Below, one piece after another: positions 37,264 to 47,007 of a DNA stretch of 64,000 nt; position 1 is the stretch's first letter, and every line of letters starts with the position of its first letter. The position numbers and the translations under genes were made by a program. The notes under the pieces were generated by a model. The model did no database searches and was not told the DNA's origin. It was given only the letters and a program-made list of their open reading frames with translations. The DNA is taken from positions 1 to 64,000 of the forward strand of contig CAJWZP010000004.1 in assembly GCA_913050325.1 (NCBI GenBank). Reading direction: 5' to 3'. Source of the DNA: an uncultured bacterium. GTDB taxonomy: Bacteria > Desulfobacterota_D > UBA1144.

Positions 37264-37818
37264 GTGAAATCAAAAATACCAATATCCCTGACTTATTTCA
37301 GAATAGTTATAATTCCTTTTTTTGTATTTGTATTTTTTTTACCATCCCCAAATGGTGAGTGGTTTTCATGTTTTATTTTTGTTTTAGCAGCTTTTACAGA
37401 TTATCTAGATGGTAAATTAGCTAGGTCTTTTAATGAAGAATCAAAATTAGGAAGTTTGTTGGATCCAGTTGCGGATAAGATTATTGTAACTGTTGCCTTA
37501 GTTTTGATGGTACACAACAAAACAATTGATGATTACAATCTATACGCCGCAATTATCATTATTGCCAGAGAAGTTTTAGTATCAGGACTACGTGAATTTT
37601 TAGCAAAATTACAAATTTCATTGCCTGTCTCAAATTTATCAAAAGTAAAAACTTTTATACAAATGTTTGCGATATCAGTACTCTTATCTGGTGAACCTGG
37701 AAATATATTTCTTTTTGGATATGGAGAATCAATTGGAATAATAAGTTTATGGGTTTCAGCAATTATTACTGTTCAAACAGGTTATATATATATGATTGAG
37801 GGTCTTAAACATACTTAA
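37264..37818 (+). CDS. pgsA: CDP-diacylglycerol--glycerol-3-phosphate 3-phosphatidyltransferase
   Basis: DYLDGKLARSFNEESKLGSLLDPVADKI CDP-alcohol phosphotransferase motif. Confidence 0.93.
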   Translation: MKSKIPISLTYFRIVIIPFFVFVFFLPSPNGEWFSCFIFVLAAFTDYLDGKLARSFNEESKLGSLLDPVADKIIVTVALVLMVHNKTIDDYNLYAAIIIIAREVLVSGLREFLAKLQISLPVSNLSKVKTFIQMFAISVLLSGEPGNIFLFGYGESIGIISLWVSAIITVQTGYIYMIEGLKHT

Positions 37819-38606
37819 TTTAAAGATAAGATAAAAGACTTTATTTTTCTTTTCAATTCATCATTAAATTCCATCATATGACCATCATTAACGGGAGAGT
37901 AAAAATTTGTTTTTGTTTTTGATCTTTTAATCAAATTCTGACTCATATAAAAAGGTACGACATTATCATCTTGACCATGCATAAACAGTATTGGGCATTC
38001 AACTTCTGCAATTTTGGACTGATTATCAAACTTATCTTTTAAAATAATTTTAACAGGGAGGAATGGGAATTGGATTTTGCCCATATCAATTAAAGATGTA
38101 AATGGAGATTCCAATATTAGTCCTGAAATATTATTATTTTTCGCAATTTCTACAGCGACGCCTGTACCAAGTGATTCTCCATAAACAATAATTTTACTAT
38201 CTGGAATATTATTTTTAAGCCAGTCGATGGCTTTTTGGGCATCAAGATAGATATTTTTTTCATTTGGTTTTCCTGGATTGGAATTAAACCCTCTATATGA
38301 AAAGATTAAATAGTTAAAACCTAATTCTCTAAAAGCATTAGCCTTATAAGCTCTTAATTCTAAATCTCCAGCATTACCATGAAAAAAAATTATAGTGTAG
38401 GGATTTTGTTTTGAATTAAAATACCATGATTTAAGATTATATTTATCAGTTTTGATAAAAATTATCTCGTTCTCATTATTAATAAGTTCACTGTTGGTAA
38501 TATTATTAATTTTTGGAAAATATATAAAACTCCTTTGAAATAAGAACATTAAAATACAAGAAACCAAATAAATCAAAAGAGAGATGCTTATTATCTTTAT
38601 CAACAT
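37815..38606 (-). CDS. Alpha/beta hydrolase (BEM46-like)
   Basis: FFHGNAGDLELRA, VYGESLGTGVAVEIA, MHGQDDNVVPF. Confidence 0.87.
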   Translation of the reverse strand: MLIKIISISLLIYLVSCILMFLFQRSFIYFPKINNITNSELINNENEIIFIKTDKYNLKSWYFNSKQNPYTIIFFHGNAGDLELRAYKANAFRELGFNYLIFSYRGFNSNPGKPNEKNIYLDAQKAIDWLKNNIPDSKIIVYGESLGTGVAVEIAKNNNISGLILESPFTSLIDMGKIQFPFLPVKIILKDKFDNQSKIAEVECPILFMHGQDDNVVPFYMSQNLIKRSKTKTNFYSPVNDGHMMEFNDELKRKIKSFILSLN

Positions 38607-38653
38607 TTCAAAAAACCTATTGTTAAAATCAATTTATAATATAAGTTAATTAT

Positions 38654-38719
38654 ATGAGATTTTTACCCTTATTTGTAACATTAATGATAATAATCATTTC
38701 TTGTTCAGGATATAAGTAA
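38654..38719 (+). CDS. Tiny lipobox-containing ORF (21 aa)
   Basis: MRFLPLFVTLMIIIISCSGYK*; no clear ribosome-binding site. Confidence 0.2.
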   Translation: MRFLPLFVTLMIIIISCSGYK

Positions 38720-39496
38720 TTAATAAGGCTTTGGATTCATTTCAATATCTCCATAAAAGCCTGATATTCTGAATGTTTTAAAATTAAAATTTCCATCTTC
38801 TTTTAGATCAAATGTCATATACCCTGGATTAATTGAATCTAATGTAAAGTTCTCGGTGGAACTCTTAAACTGTGCGCTAGTTGAAGGAATTGTAATAAAT
38901 GTTGTTCCATTAATTATATTTTTAGTAAATTGATGAACATGACCACTTATAACTAATTTTAAATTTTCTATCTTAGACAACTCATTTCTAATATATTGAA
39001 AATTTTTAGTTATGTGAATGTCTAACCACGGTGAATCTGTTTTAAATAAATTATGGTGCATATATAAAAGTCCGTTAAGATTTCTGTTATTTTGAAAGAA
39101 GTTCTTCACTTCTTCTAGATCCGTTTTAGTAACTTCTCCATAAATTTTGTTTTGTTTATAGGATGTAAGTTGTAAAATTGCCCAATTGTTTACTACAATT
39201 TTATTATTTTTTTCTTTAAAATCTTTAATTGGTAATTTATTACGAGTATCATGATTTCCTCTTATAAAGATTTTTTTAGCATTTAAATTAGATAGTTGAT
39301 CATTTAAAAATTTAAAACTTTCATCCTTTTGATCCTGAACAAAATCACCTAATGAAAAAATATATTTATAATTATTTTGATTTTTTAAAATATGAACAAT
39401 GACCCCTTCTAATGATTTAAAAGTGTCTATACCTAAAAAGCTATTATCTTTGATTAAATGAAAATCAGAGATAAAAATAATTTTTAATATTTTCAT
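38720..39496 (-). CDS. Metallophosphoesterase
   Basis: FISDFHLI, SLGDFVQD, IRGNHDTR, VISGHVHQF. Confidence 0.9.
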   Translation of the reverse strand: MKILKIIFISDFHLIKDNSFLGIDTFKSLEGVIVHILKNQNNYKYIFSLGDFVQDQKDESFKFLNDQLSNLNAKKIFIRGNHDTRNKLPIKDFKEKNNKIVVNNWAILQLTSYKQNKIYGEVTKTDLEEVKNFFQNNRNLNGLLYMHHNLFKTDSPWLDIHITKNFQYIRNELSKIENLKLVISGHVHQFTKNIINGTTFITIPSTSAQFKSSTENFTLDSINPGYMTFDLKEDGNFNFKTFRISGFYGDIEMNPKPY

Positions 39497-39540
39497 CTAA
39501 ATAGTATTATATTCGATTCTTTTTTGTTAAACTAATAACC

Positions 39541-40167
39541 ATGAATAAATATATAGCAGAACTTTATGGAACTTTTCTTTTAGTATTATCAATTATTGGA
39601 ACTCATTTAATGGTAGATTCATTTGGAGCCCCTCCCTTTATTCAATTATTATGTATAGCGCTTGTTGTAGCATTGGTACTATTGTCGAATATCACTATAT
39701 TTTCAAAAGTATCTGGTGCTCATTTTAATCCTGCTGTTAGTCTTATGATGTATTTAAGAAAAAACATAAGCTTAAATGATTTTATTTCTTATTCTTTTTT
39801 ACAAATTCTTGGAGCTATATCAGCAATATTTTTTGCTCATATAACCTTTGGTACGGGTAGCTTTGAAATTTCTCCTATATCCAGATCCACCAATGGAATA
39901 TTATTATCTGAATTTTTAGCAACAAGTGGATTATTAGTAGCTATAATTCATTCTGATAAATTTTTTCCTGAAAAAGTTCCACAGGTTGTTGCATCATATA
40001 TTTTTGCTGCGACATTTTTCACTACGTCAACATGTTTTGCAAATCCTGCAGTAACAATTTCAAGAATTTTTACATCCTCTGGTGTAGGAATAAATCTTGA
40101 ATCGGCTTTATATTTTTTATTAGTTGAAATCCTTGCGGTTGTTATTGTATCTAAAGCAATAAATTAA
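39541..40167 (+). CDS. Aquaporin/MIP family channel
   Basis: SGAHFNPAVSLM and CFANPAVTISR (two NPA boxes). Confidence 0.9.
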   Translation: MNKYIAELYGTFLLVLSIIGTHLMVDSFGAPPFIQLLCIALVVALVLLSNITIFSKVSGAHFNPAVSLMMYLRKNISLNDFISYSFLQILGAISAIFFAHITFGTGSFEISPISRSTNGILLSEFLATSGLLVAIIHSDKFFPEKVPQVVASYIFAATFFTTSTCFANPAVTISRIFTSSGVGINLESALYFLLVEILAVVIVSKAIN

Positions 40168-40367
40168 TGTTTAGCTATTAAAGATTGAATAGTAAATGTA
40201 ACAGATGGGCTCTCTGTAACATTTAATTGTTCTTCAATTTTTTCATTGACTATTCGGTAAGCAATTTTAAACATTGTTGAATCAACAAAAACTTTAAAAT
40301 AATCTAATCTTCTAATTTGATTTGCTAATAAATTCTTAGCTTGGTTTTCTTTATCTTTGTTACTCAT
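40164..40367 (-). CDS. Small hypothetical protein
   Basis: 67-aa ORF, coherent composition. Confidence 0.4.
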   Translation of the reverse strand: MSNKDKENQAKNLLANQIRRLDYFKVFVDSTMFKIAYRIVNEKIEEQLNVTESPSVTFTIQSLIAKH

Positions 40368-40592
40368 CGACAGCTATTATTTTATATATTTTTAACTTTG
40401 TCAATTTTTAATTTTAAAATATCTAAATATCCTAAATTAATGATTTTTTTCAAATCTATATATTGTATTATTTTATTAATTAAATACGATATATAGAAAT
40501 TTTAGTTATATTATTTAAGTTATGTCAAAGTTTTAAATCTATTTTAATATTTTTTCTTTGACATTATAATTTTTTTATTTTAAAAATAAAAT

Positions 40593-40652
40593 ATAGGGCT
40601 TGTATTCTATTAAATCGTCTCCTCCTGATTTTAGATATAAGCCTTTTTTTTT
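40593..40652 (+). ncRNA. Predicted small RNA or 5' leader hairpin with anti-Shine-Dalgarno apical loop and U9 tail
   Basis: Stem 40597-40605/40635-40643 continued by 40607-40616/40627-40634 (2-nt bulge), apical loop GUCUCCUCCU (40617-40626), then T9 (40644-40652); TTGACA at 40558-40563 upstream. Confidence 0.6.
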
Positions 40653-40724
40653 GTTTGTTTTTCTGTGATTTTTTTACTACAATATCTATGGTTAATTTTA
40701 AGATTAAAAGAAGGAGTTTTCACA

Positions 40725-40952
40725 TTGATTAGTGAATCAATAAATTTCATGATCTTAGGAATGATTACTGTTTTTTCATTCCTATTAATTATGATAGTAG
40801 TTCTTAAAGTTCAAGCATTCATTGTTGCTAAAATTAATGCAAATTTTGACACTGATAATAAAGAGAATAAAAATAACAACAATAATTCTCTTGGACAAAG
40901 AAAAATTGCGGTTATAGCTGCAGCCATAAAAAAGTTTAAGCAAAACAATTAA
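40725..40952 (+). CDS. oadG: Oxaloacetate decarboxylase gamma subunit-like (OadG)
   Basis: TTG start with AAGGAG; MISESINFMILGMITVFSFLLIMIVVLKV then charged tail; directly upstream of oadA/B. Confidence 0.75.
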   Translation: MISESINFMILGMITVFSFLLIMIVVLKVQAFIVAKINANFDTDNKENKNNNNNSLGQRKIAVIAAAIKKFKQNN

Positions 40953-40966
40953 TTTAAGAACTATAA

Positions 40967-42793
40967 GTGATATTTAACATTATGAGCAAAAAATATATAG
41001 ATATAATGGATACAACTTTTAGGGATGGTTTTCAATCCGTTTTTGGTGGAAGAGTTTTAATGGAGGATTTCATGCCTGCAGTAGAAGAAGCTGCTAAAGC
41101 TGGAATTACTCATTTTGAATTTGGTGGTGGAGCCAGATTTCAGAGCTTGTTTTTTTATTTAAATGAAAATGCTTTTGATATGATGGATAAATTTAGAGAT
41201 GTTGTTGGTCCTAATGCTAATTTGCAAACACTATCCCGTGGTATAAATACCGTAGCTCTTGATACCGGTAGTCGTGAAATAGTAGATTTACATGCAAAAA
41301 TGTTTAAAAAACACGGTACTACAACAATTAGAAACTTTGATGCTTTAAATGACGTATCAAATCTTGAATATAGTGCAGAGTGTGTCAACAAACATGGATT
41401 ACAACACGAGGCTGTTATAACTATGATGGATTTACCTCCGGGTTGTGTAGGAGCTCATACCGTTGATTTTTATGAAAGTATATTAAGACAAATTTTAGAT
41501 TCTGGAATGAAATTTAATTCATTGTGTTTTAAAGATGCAAGTGGAACATCTCATCCAAAGAAAGTTTATGAAACTGTTAAAATGGCTAGAGAGTTATTAT
41601 CAAAAGATGCTCACATTAGATTTCATACACACGAAACTGCAGGTGTAAGTGTTGCGTGTTATTTGGCCGCTTTAGATGCGGGAGCAGATGGTATTGATAC
41701 TGCACTAGATCCTTTATCTGGAGGAACAAGTCAACCAGATATTTTAACAATGTTACATGCAACAAAAAACACAGAATATAATTTAGGTGATTTAGAAAAT
41801 AATAAAATTTTAAAATATAGAGAAGTTTTGATTGATAGGTTAAAAGAATATTACTTCCCTGGTGAAGCTCAAAAAGTTTCTCCTTTGATTCCTTTTTCAC
41901 CAATGCCTGGTGGTGCTCTTACAGCTAATACACAAATGATGAGAGACAATAATATTTTGGAAAAATTTCCACAAGTGATAGACGCCATGGGAGAAGTTGT
42001 TGAAAAAGGGGGTTATGGAACTTCTGTAACACCTGTTTCACAATTTTATTGGCAGCAGGCTTTTGCAAATGTAATGTTTGGGAAGTGGAAGAAAATTGCT
42101 GATGGATATGGAAAAATGGTTTTAGGATATTTTGGTAAAACTCCTACTGAGCCAGATTCAGAAATAGTTGCACTAGCCTCTGAGCAACTTAAACTTGATC
42201 CAACAAAAGAAAATCCTCTAGACATAGCGGATAGAGATGAAAAGAAAAGTATTTCTTATTGGACAGGTGTTCTTAAACATGAAGGTATAGAAATAAATGA
42301 TGAAAACATATTTATTGCTGCAGCCTGTAATGATAAAGGTATAGAATTCTTAAAAGGTGAAGCTACTGTAAATGTTAGAAAAAATGTTCAAGATGAAGCA
42401 CAGTCAACAACAACTAAACCTTCTGAAACATCAGATGATAGAGTTGAATCCTATACAATTGTATTAAATGGAGAAAAATTTAATGTTCAAGTTGCTAAAG
42501 GCGAAGATGTAAACATAGTTGCTACCAATAAATCTGAAGAAACTAATGTTAAAAATGAAGCTCCAATATCATCTGGGGATGGGAAACAAGTACCGGCGCC
42601 AGTTAATGGAGTTGTAACAAAAATCCTTTCAAATCCAGGCGATAATGTATCTTCAGATCAAACTGTTATGATTCTAGAATCGATGAAAATGGAAATTGAG
42701 GTAAAAGCTGGTTCAGACGGTAAAGTTAGTTCAATTGATGTTGCTAAAGGTCAAAATGTTGAAGAGGGTCAAGGTGTATTTACATTAGTATGA
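40967..42793 (+). CDS. oadA: Oxaloacetate decarboxylase alpha subunit-like carboxyltransferase with biotinyl domain
   Basis: [36 protein letters not shown]-terminal [11 protein letters not shown] biotinylation motif. Confidence 0.9.
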   Translation: MIFNIMSKKYIDIMDTTFRDGFQSVFGGRVLMEDFMPAVEEAAKAGITHFEFGGGARFQSLFFYLNENAFDMMDKFRDVVGPNANLQTLSRGINTVALDTGSREIVDLHAKMFKKHGTTTIRNFDALNDVSNLEYSAECVNKHGLQHEAVITMMDLPPGCVGAHTVDFYESILRQILDSGMKFNSLCFKDASGTSHPKKVYETVKMARELLSKDAHIRFHTHETAGVSVACYLAALDAGADGIDTALDPLSGGTSQPDILTMLHATKNTEYNLGDLENNKILKYREVLIDRLKEYYFPGEAQKVSPLIPFSPMPGGALTANTQMMRDNNILEKFPQVIDAMGEVVEKGGYGTSVTPVSQFYWQQAFANVMFGKWKKIADGYGKMVLGYFGKTPTEPDSEIVALASEQLKLDPTKENPLDIADRDEKKSISYWTGVLKHEGIEINDENIFIAAACNDKGIEFLKGEATVNVRKNVQDEAQSTTTKPSETSDDRVESYTIVLNGEKFNVQVAKGEDVNIVATNKSEETNVKNEAPISSGDGKQVPAPVNGVVTKILSNPGDNVSSDQTVMILESMKMEIEVKAGSDGKVSSIDVAKGQNVEEGQGVFTLV

Positions 42794-44109
42794 TATTAAG
42801 AAAAATATTTATATTGTCATTATTTTTTTTATCATTTGTTTTCATTTCATCATTAAATTCTTACAGTGATGAAATTAACAAAAAAGATGAGACTTATGAG
42901 AAAAAGAATTTAACTCAATTATTAAAAAATCTTTACAAATCTACAGGTGTCTTCGAATTTTCAAATCCAGTTGAGGGTAAATTAGATGCTAGTAAGAAAA
43001 GTCCTATGTCTATTTTTAACCAGACATGGGGGCGTGGAATAATGATTTTTATAGCTTTTTGTCTTTTTTATCTAGCAATTGCAAAAAACTTTGAGCCACT
43101 ATTGTTAATCCCCATTGGTTTTGGTGGACTATTAGCCAATATTCCAATAGCTGAGATAGCTGGTCCTAATGGATTCGTTGGAATTTTATATAATATGGGT
43201 GTTGAAACAGGTTTGTTTCCTATTCTCATATTTATGGGTGTAGGTGCAATGACAGATTTTGGACCTTTAATAGCTAATCCAAAGACTGCACTTTTAGGTG
43301 CAGCCGCACAATTTGGTATTTTTGGAACTTTAGTTGGAGCAGTATATTTATCACAAAACACAGATATTATAAATTTTTCACTTCAAGATTCAGCGGCAAT
43401 TAGTATTATTGGTGGAGCGGATGGTCCAACTGCAATTTTTATTGCATCTAGGCTTGCTCCAGATTTATTGGGCGCAATTGCTGTTGCAGCTTACTCATAT
43501 ATGGCTTTAGTTCCAATAATTCAACCACCTATAATGAGAGCATTAACTACAGAAAAAGAAAGACAAATCAAAATGGTTCAATTACGAAAAGTTAATAAAC
43601 TAGAAAAAATCATTTTTCCATTAACAGTTCTATTTTTATGTATATTGGCCTTGCCTGATGCAACACCTCTAGTAGGTGCCCTATGTTTTGGTAATTTTGT
43701 TAAAGAATCAGGAGTTGTTGAAAGACTTTCAGAAACTTTACAAAATTCATTAATAAACATTGTTACTATTTTTTTAGGACTTGCTGTTGGGTCAAAATTA
43801 GCAGCTGATAAATTTCTTGTTCCTGAAACTTTAGGAATTATTTTTCTTGGACTAGCAGCTTTTTCTGTTGGAACTGTTGCAGGACTATTAATGGCAAAAT
43901 TAATGAATAAACTATCTAAGGACCCTATAAATCCTTTAATTGGTTCAGCAGGTGTTTCTGCTGTACCTATGGCAGCTAGGGTCTCTAATAGAGTAGGATC
44001 GGAATCAAATCCATCTAATGTGCTTTTAATGCATGCAATGGGACCTAATGTTGCAGGAGTTATTGGATCTGCTGTAGCTGCCGGTGTATTGATTTCAATT
44101 TTTGGATAA
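42790..44109 (+). CDS. oadB: Sodium-translocating decarboxylase beta subunit
   Basis: [70 protein letters not shown]. Confidence 0.93.
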   Translation: MILRKIFILSLFFLSFVFISSLNSYSDEINKKDETYEKKNLTQLLKNLYKSTGVFEFSNPVEGKLDASKKSPMSIFNQTWGRGIMIFIAFCLFYLAIAKNFEPLLLIPIGFGGLLANIPIAEIAGPNGFVGILYNMGVETGLFPILIFMGVGAMTDFGPLIANPKTALLGAAAQFGIFGTLVGAVYLSQNTDIINFSLQDSAAISIIGGADGPTAIFIASRLAPDLLGAIAVAAYSYMALVPIIQPPIMRALTTEKERQIKMVQLRKVNKLEKIIFPLTVLFLCILALPDATPLVGALCFGNFVKESGVVERLSETLQNSLINIVTIFLGLAVGSKLAADKFLVPETLGIIFLGLAAFSVGTVAGLLMAKLMNKLSKDPINPLIGSAGVSAVPMAARVSNRVGSESNPSNVLLMHAMGPNVAGVIGSAVAAGVLISIFG

Positions 44110-44586
44110 ATGGCTTTAATTTTTGATATAGAAACTAATGGTCTTGTTAAGACCATGACAAAAATACATTGTATTGTTACTTACGATACTGAGAAAGATG
44201 AAATACAAACTTATACTAAAGATTTTCATAATGCTGTAAATGCTTTAGAAAGATCTAATTCTATTATTGGTCATAATATAATAGGATTTGATATACCAGC
44301 AATACAAAAATTATATCTATTTAACCCTTCGGGAACAATAGTTGATACTCTTCAAGAAGTAAGGAGAATATGGCCTAATATAGAAAATGAAGTTGATTTA
44401 AATAAGAATACACCAGAGGAATTAAGAAAAAGACATTCACTAAATGCATGGGGTTATAGATTAGGAAATCATAAAGGCGAATACAATGAAGGTTGGGAAA
44501 AGTTTACTCCCAAAATGCTAGAATACTGTATACAGGATGTTAAAGTAACAGTTGAATTATGGAAATTAATAATCAGTAAAAGCTAA
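44110..44586 (+). CDS. Stand-alone T7-phage-type DNA polymerase 3'-5' exonuclease domain
   Basis: Exo I FDIETNGL..TKIHCIVTYD, Exo II HNIIGFDIPA, SLNAWGYRLGNHKGEY, Exo III MLEYCIQDVKVT; no polymerase domain follows. Confidence 0.8.
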   Translation: MALIFDIETNGLVKTMTKIHCIVTYDTEKDEIQTYTKDFHNAVNALERSNSIIGHNIIGFDIPAIQKLYLFNPSGTIVDTLQEVRRIWPNIENEVDLNKNTPEELRKRHSLNAWGYRLGNHKGEYNEGWEKFTPKMLEYCIQDVKVTVELWKLIISKS

Positions 44587-45104
44587 CTTTTTTTTCTCTT
44601 AAATAATTTAGATAACATAGGTGTCCATGAAATTATAAGTGGAGTTCGCCTTCTATAATAAAAGATAATTATCAATAAAATTAAATTAGTAAACCAAACT
44701 TCAGGCCTACCCCAAGATACTCCGTCAAATTGATAATCAGAAATAGGCCAAAAAATTTTTGTAGCAAAAAATTCTTTGGAATGAGAAACAGAATCTACAA
44801 AAGTATGAAAAGGCCATGCAAGAGCAGCAAATGCTAAATCTTTTTTTTCAAAAAAATATAAAATTAATACTAATGAAATTCCAGTTATTAAACTATGAGA
44901 AAAATCATAAGTAACAAATACCCATCCTGGAATTGACTCTATTGAAGGCTTGCCATAAGAAAAATTTCCATTAATTAATTTATAAATTAAATTTGGTATA
45001 AAAGGTATTAAATCTGGAGCAGCTCCGAATAAAATAGGCAAATAAAGATATTTCCTATAGCCAAAAAGAGCCTTACCCCAAAGGGCATGACTAAAAGTAT
45101 CCAA
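44583..45104 (-). CDS. YdjM/LexA-binding-like membrane-bound metal-dependent hydrolase family
   Basis: MDTFSHALWGKALF, FGAAPDLIPFIP, AWPFHTFVDSVSHS. Confidence 0.7.
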   Translation of the reverse strand: MDTFSHALWGKALFGYRKYLYLPILFGAAPDLIPFIPNLIYKLINGNFSYGKPSIESIPGWVFVTYDFSHSLITGISLVLILYFFEKKDLAFAALAWPFHTFVDSVSHSKEFFATKIFWPISDYQFDGVSWGRPEVWFTNLILLIIIFYYRRRTPLIISWTPMLSKLFKRKKS

Positions 45105-45106
45105 TA

Positions 45107-45952
45107 TTAATCCTTATTCTTGAGTAAATTTAATAATTCAGAATCCATTGGTAGAAATATAATTGATTTACTATCAATGATAGATTCATATGTTTCTAAT
45201 TTTTTTAAAAATTCGTAAAAATTTGGGTCTTTAGAATATGAGTCTGAATAAATTTTAGTTGCAACTTTATCACCCTCACCTTTAATATTCTCACTTGTTG
45301 CATATGCTTCAGCTAAAATAATTTCTCTTTCTTTGTCTGTTTGAGCACGAATCTTGGCAGATTCTTCTTCTCCTTCAGATCTAAACCTTTTCGATATTCT
45401 TGATCTTTCAGCAATCATTCTATCAAAAACACTTCTTTGAACTTCATTTGGCAAGTCAGCTCTTTTAATCCTGACATCAATTAAAGTCATTCCAAAATCT
45501 GATAACCTTTCACTGCTACCTTTTTTGACTTCATCCATGATAAGTTCTCTATTTTCAGCAATAACTTCATTAATATTATGTGTTGCTAATTCTTCCCTCA
45601 TTTCGGAATAAACAATATCCTCAATCCTGGAGTTAGCACTGAATAAATTATTTACAGATTTAAAAAATATTAGTGGATCTGTAATTTTCCAGCGTGCTAT
45701 AAAATCTACAACAAGCCTTTTTTTATCTAAAGTTAAATATTCACCAGGAGGAGCATCTGTAAAAAGAATTCTATTATCAAATTTTGTCACTTTCTCTATA
45801 AAAGGTTTTTTAAAAGCTATACCAGGCTCGGAGATAGTTCTTTTATACTCTCCTAATTCTGTAACGATTGCTTGCTGAGTTTCATCAATAACAAATAAAA
45901 AAGACGGTGATAAAATTAACAATAATAGCAATATTGGAATAATTTTTTTCAT
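45107..45952 (-). CDS. hflC: Protease modulator HflC
   Basis: DETQQAIVTELGEYKRTISEPGIAFKKPF, RWKITDPLIFF; adjacent hflK. Confidence 0.93.
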   Translation of the reverse strand: MKKIIPILLLLLILSPSFLFVIDETQQAIVTELGEYKRTISEPGIAFKKPFIEKVTKFDNRILFTDAPPGEYLTLDKKRLVVDFIARWKITDPLIFFKSVNNLFSANSRIEDIVYSEMREELATHNINEVIAENRELIMDEVKKGSSERLSDFGMTLIDVRIKRADLPNEVQRSVFDRMIAERSRISKRFRSEGEEESAKIRAQTDKEREIILAEAYATSENIKGEGDKVATKIYSDSYSKDPNFYEFLKKLETYESIIDSKSIIFLPMDSELLNLLKNKD

Positions 45953-46972
45953 CTAATCTTTAAAAACCTCCCCTAACTGTAAAAGATTTAAAGAGCCTGA
46001 AGAAGAATCAACCCCAATAACTTTTTTTGGTTTTTGTAAAATAGTTTGCATTTTTTCAAGATATATTCTTGTTTTTGTTGTACCTTTATCTTTTCTATAT
46101 TCTGAGTAAATCTGGTTAAAACGAGCTACATCTCCTTCTGCAGTTGATATTCTTTGCTCTCTGTATGCTTCAGCTTGTCTAATCATTTTTTCTGCTTCAC
46201 CACGTGCCTTTGGTATTACATCTTCAAAATAGCCTTTCGCATTATTTATAAGTTTTTCTTTGTCTTCTTTCGCCCTTACAACTTCATTAAAAGCATCTTT
46301 AACTTCTTCAGGTGGGTCAACTATTTGAAGTTTAACATCTGTAATAGCAACTCCTGAATTGTAAGAATCTAAAAGTTCCTGAAGAAATTCTCTAGTATTA
46401 GATTGAATTTGATCTCTACCTGTAGTTAAAGCATCATCTATCATTGTATTACCTATAGTGCTTCTCAATGATACTTCCGCAGCTCCTTTAATTGTTGCAT
46501 TAACATTAAAAACTTTAAATAAAAAATTTCCTGGATCTTTAATCTTCCACTGGATTATTGCTTGCGCATCTACAATATTCTCATCTTTTGTTATCATTAA
46601 AGATTCTTGAACAACGCTTACTCTTGACCTATCAGACCTAAAACCAATTTCAATTCTTCTAACTTTTTCAACATCAACTATAGTTAATTTATCTACTATA
46701 GGAATCTTTAAATGTAAACCAGGTTCTGAGTAAGATGAAAGTTTACCAAACCTTTGAATAACACCTATCTCCCCGGGATCAATTGTATAAAAACTGGAGA
46801 ATAAAGCAAAAATTAATAATATTATAGGAAAAAGAAAAGCCGCTTTCTTTAAACCCGCCTTCTGATTAGCATCAATAGTAATTGGATCATTTGAACCATT
46901 GCCATTGTTACCTGGATTTCTGTTATCAAGATTATTTAAAAAGTCTATAATTTTTTTTATAAGGTCAAACAC
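45953..46972 (-). CDS. hflK: FtsH protease activity modulator HflK
   Basis: IDPGEIGVIQRFGKLSSYSEPGLHLKIPIVD; RGEAEKMIRQAEAYREQRI. Confidence 0.93.
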   Translation of the reverse strand: MFDLIKKIIDFLNNLDNRNPGNNGNGSNDPITIDANQKAGLKKAAFLFPIILLIFALFSSFYTIDPGEIGVIQRFGKLSSYSEPGLHLKIPIVDKLTIVDVEKVRRIEIGFRSDRSRVSVVQESLMITKDENIVDAQAIIQWKIKDPGNFLFKVFNVNATIKGAAEVSLRSTIGNTMIDDALTTGRDQIQSNTREFLQELLDSYNSGVAITDVKLQIVDPPEEVKDAFNEVVRAKEDKEKLINNAKGYFEDVIPKARGEAEKMIRQAEAYREQRISTAEGDVARFNQIYSEYRKDKGTTKTRIYLEKMQTILQKPKKVIGVDSSSGSLNLLQLGEVFKD

Positions 46973-47007
46973 ATCTTAATTTTAACTAATTAGAGATTTA
47001 TAACAAG

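Noticed and set aside
41155-41903. Minus-strand ORFs within oadA
   Set aside because: Antisense to conserved carboxyltransferase sequence.
43068-43361. 97-aa minus-strand ORF antisense to oadB
   Set aside because: Shadow ORF opposite conserved OadB membrane segments.
43578-44156. 192-aa minus-strand ORF antisense to oadB
   Set aside because: Low-complexity Pro/Thr/Ala/Ile translation, fully antisense to a clear oadB coding frame; a shadow ORF.
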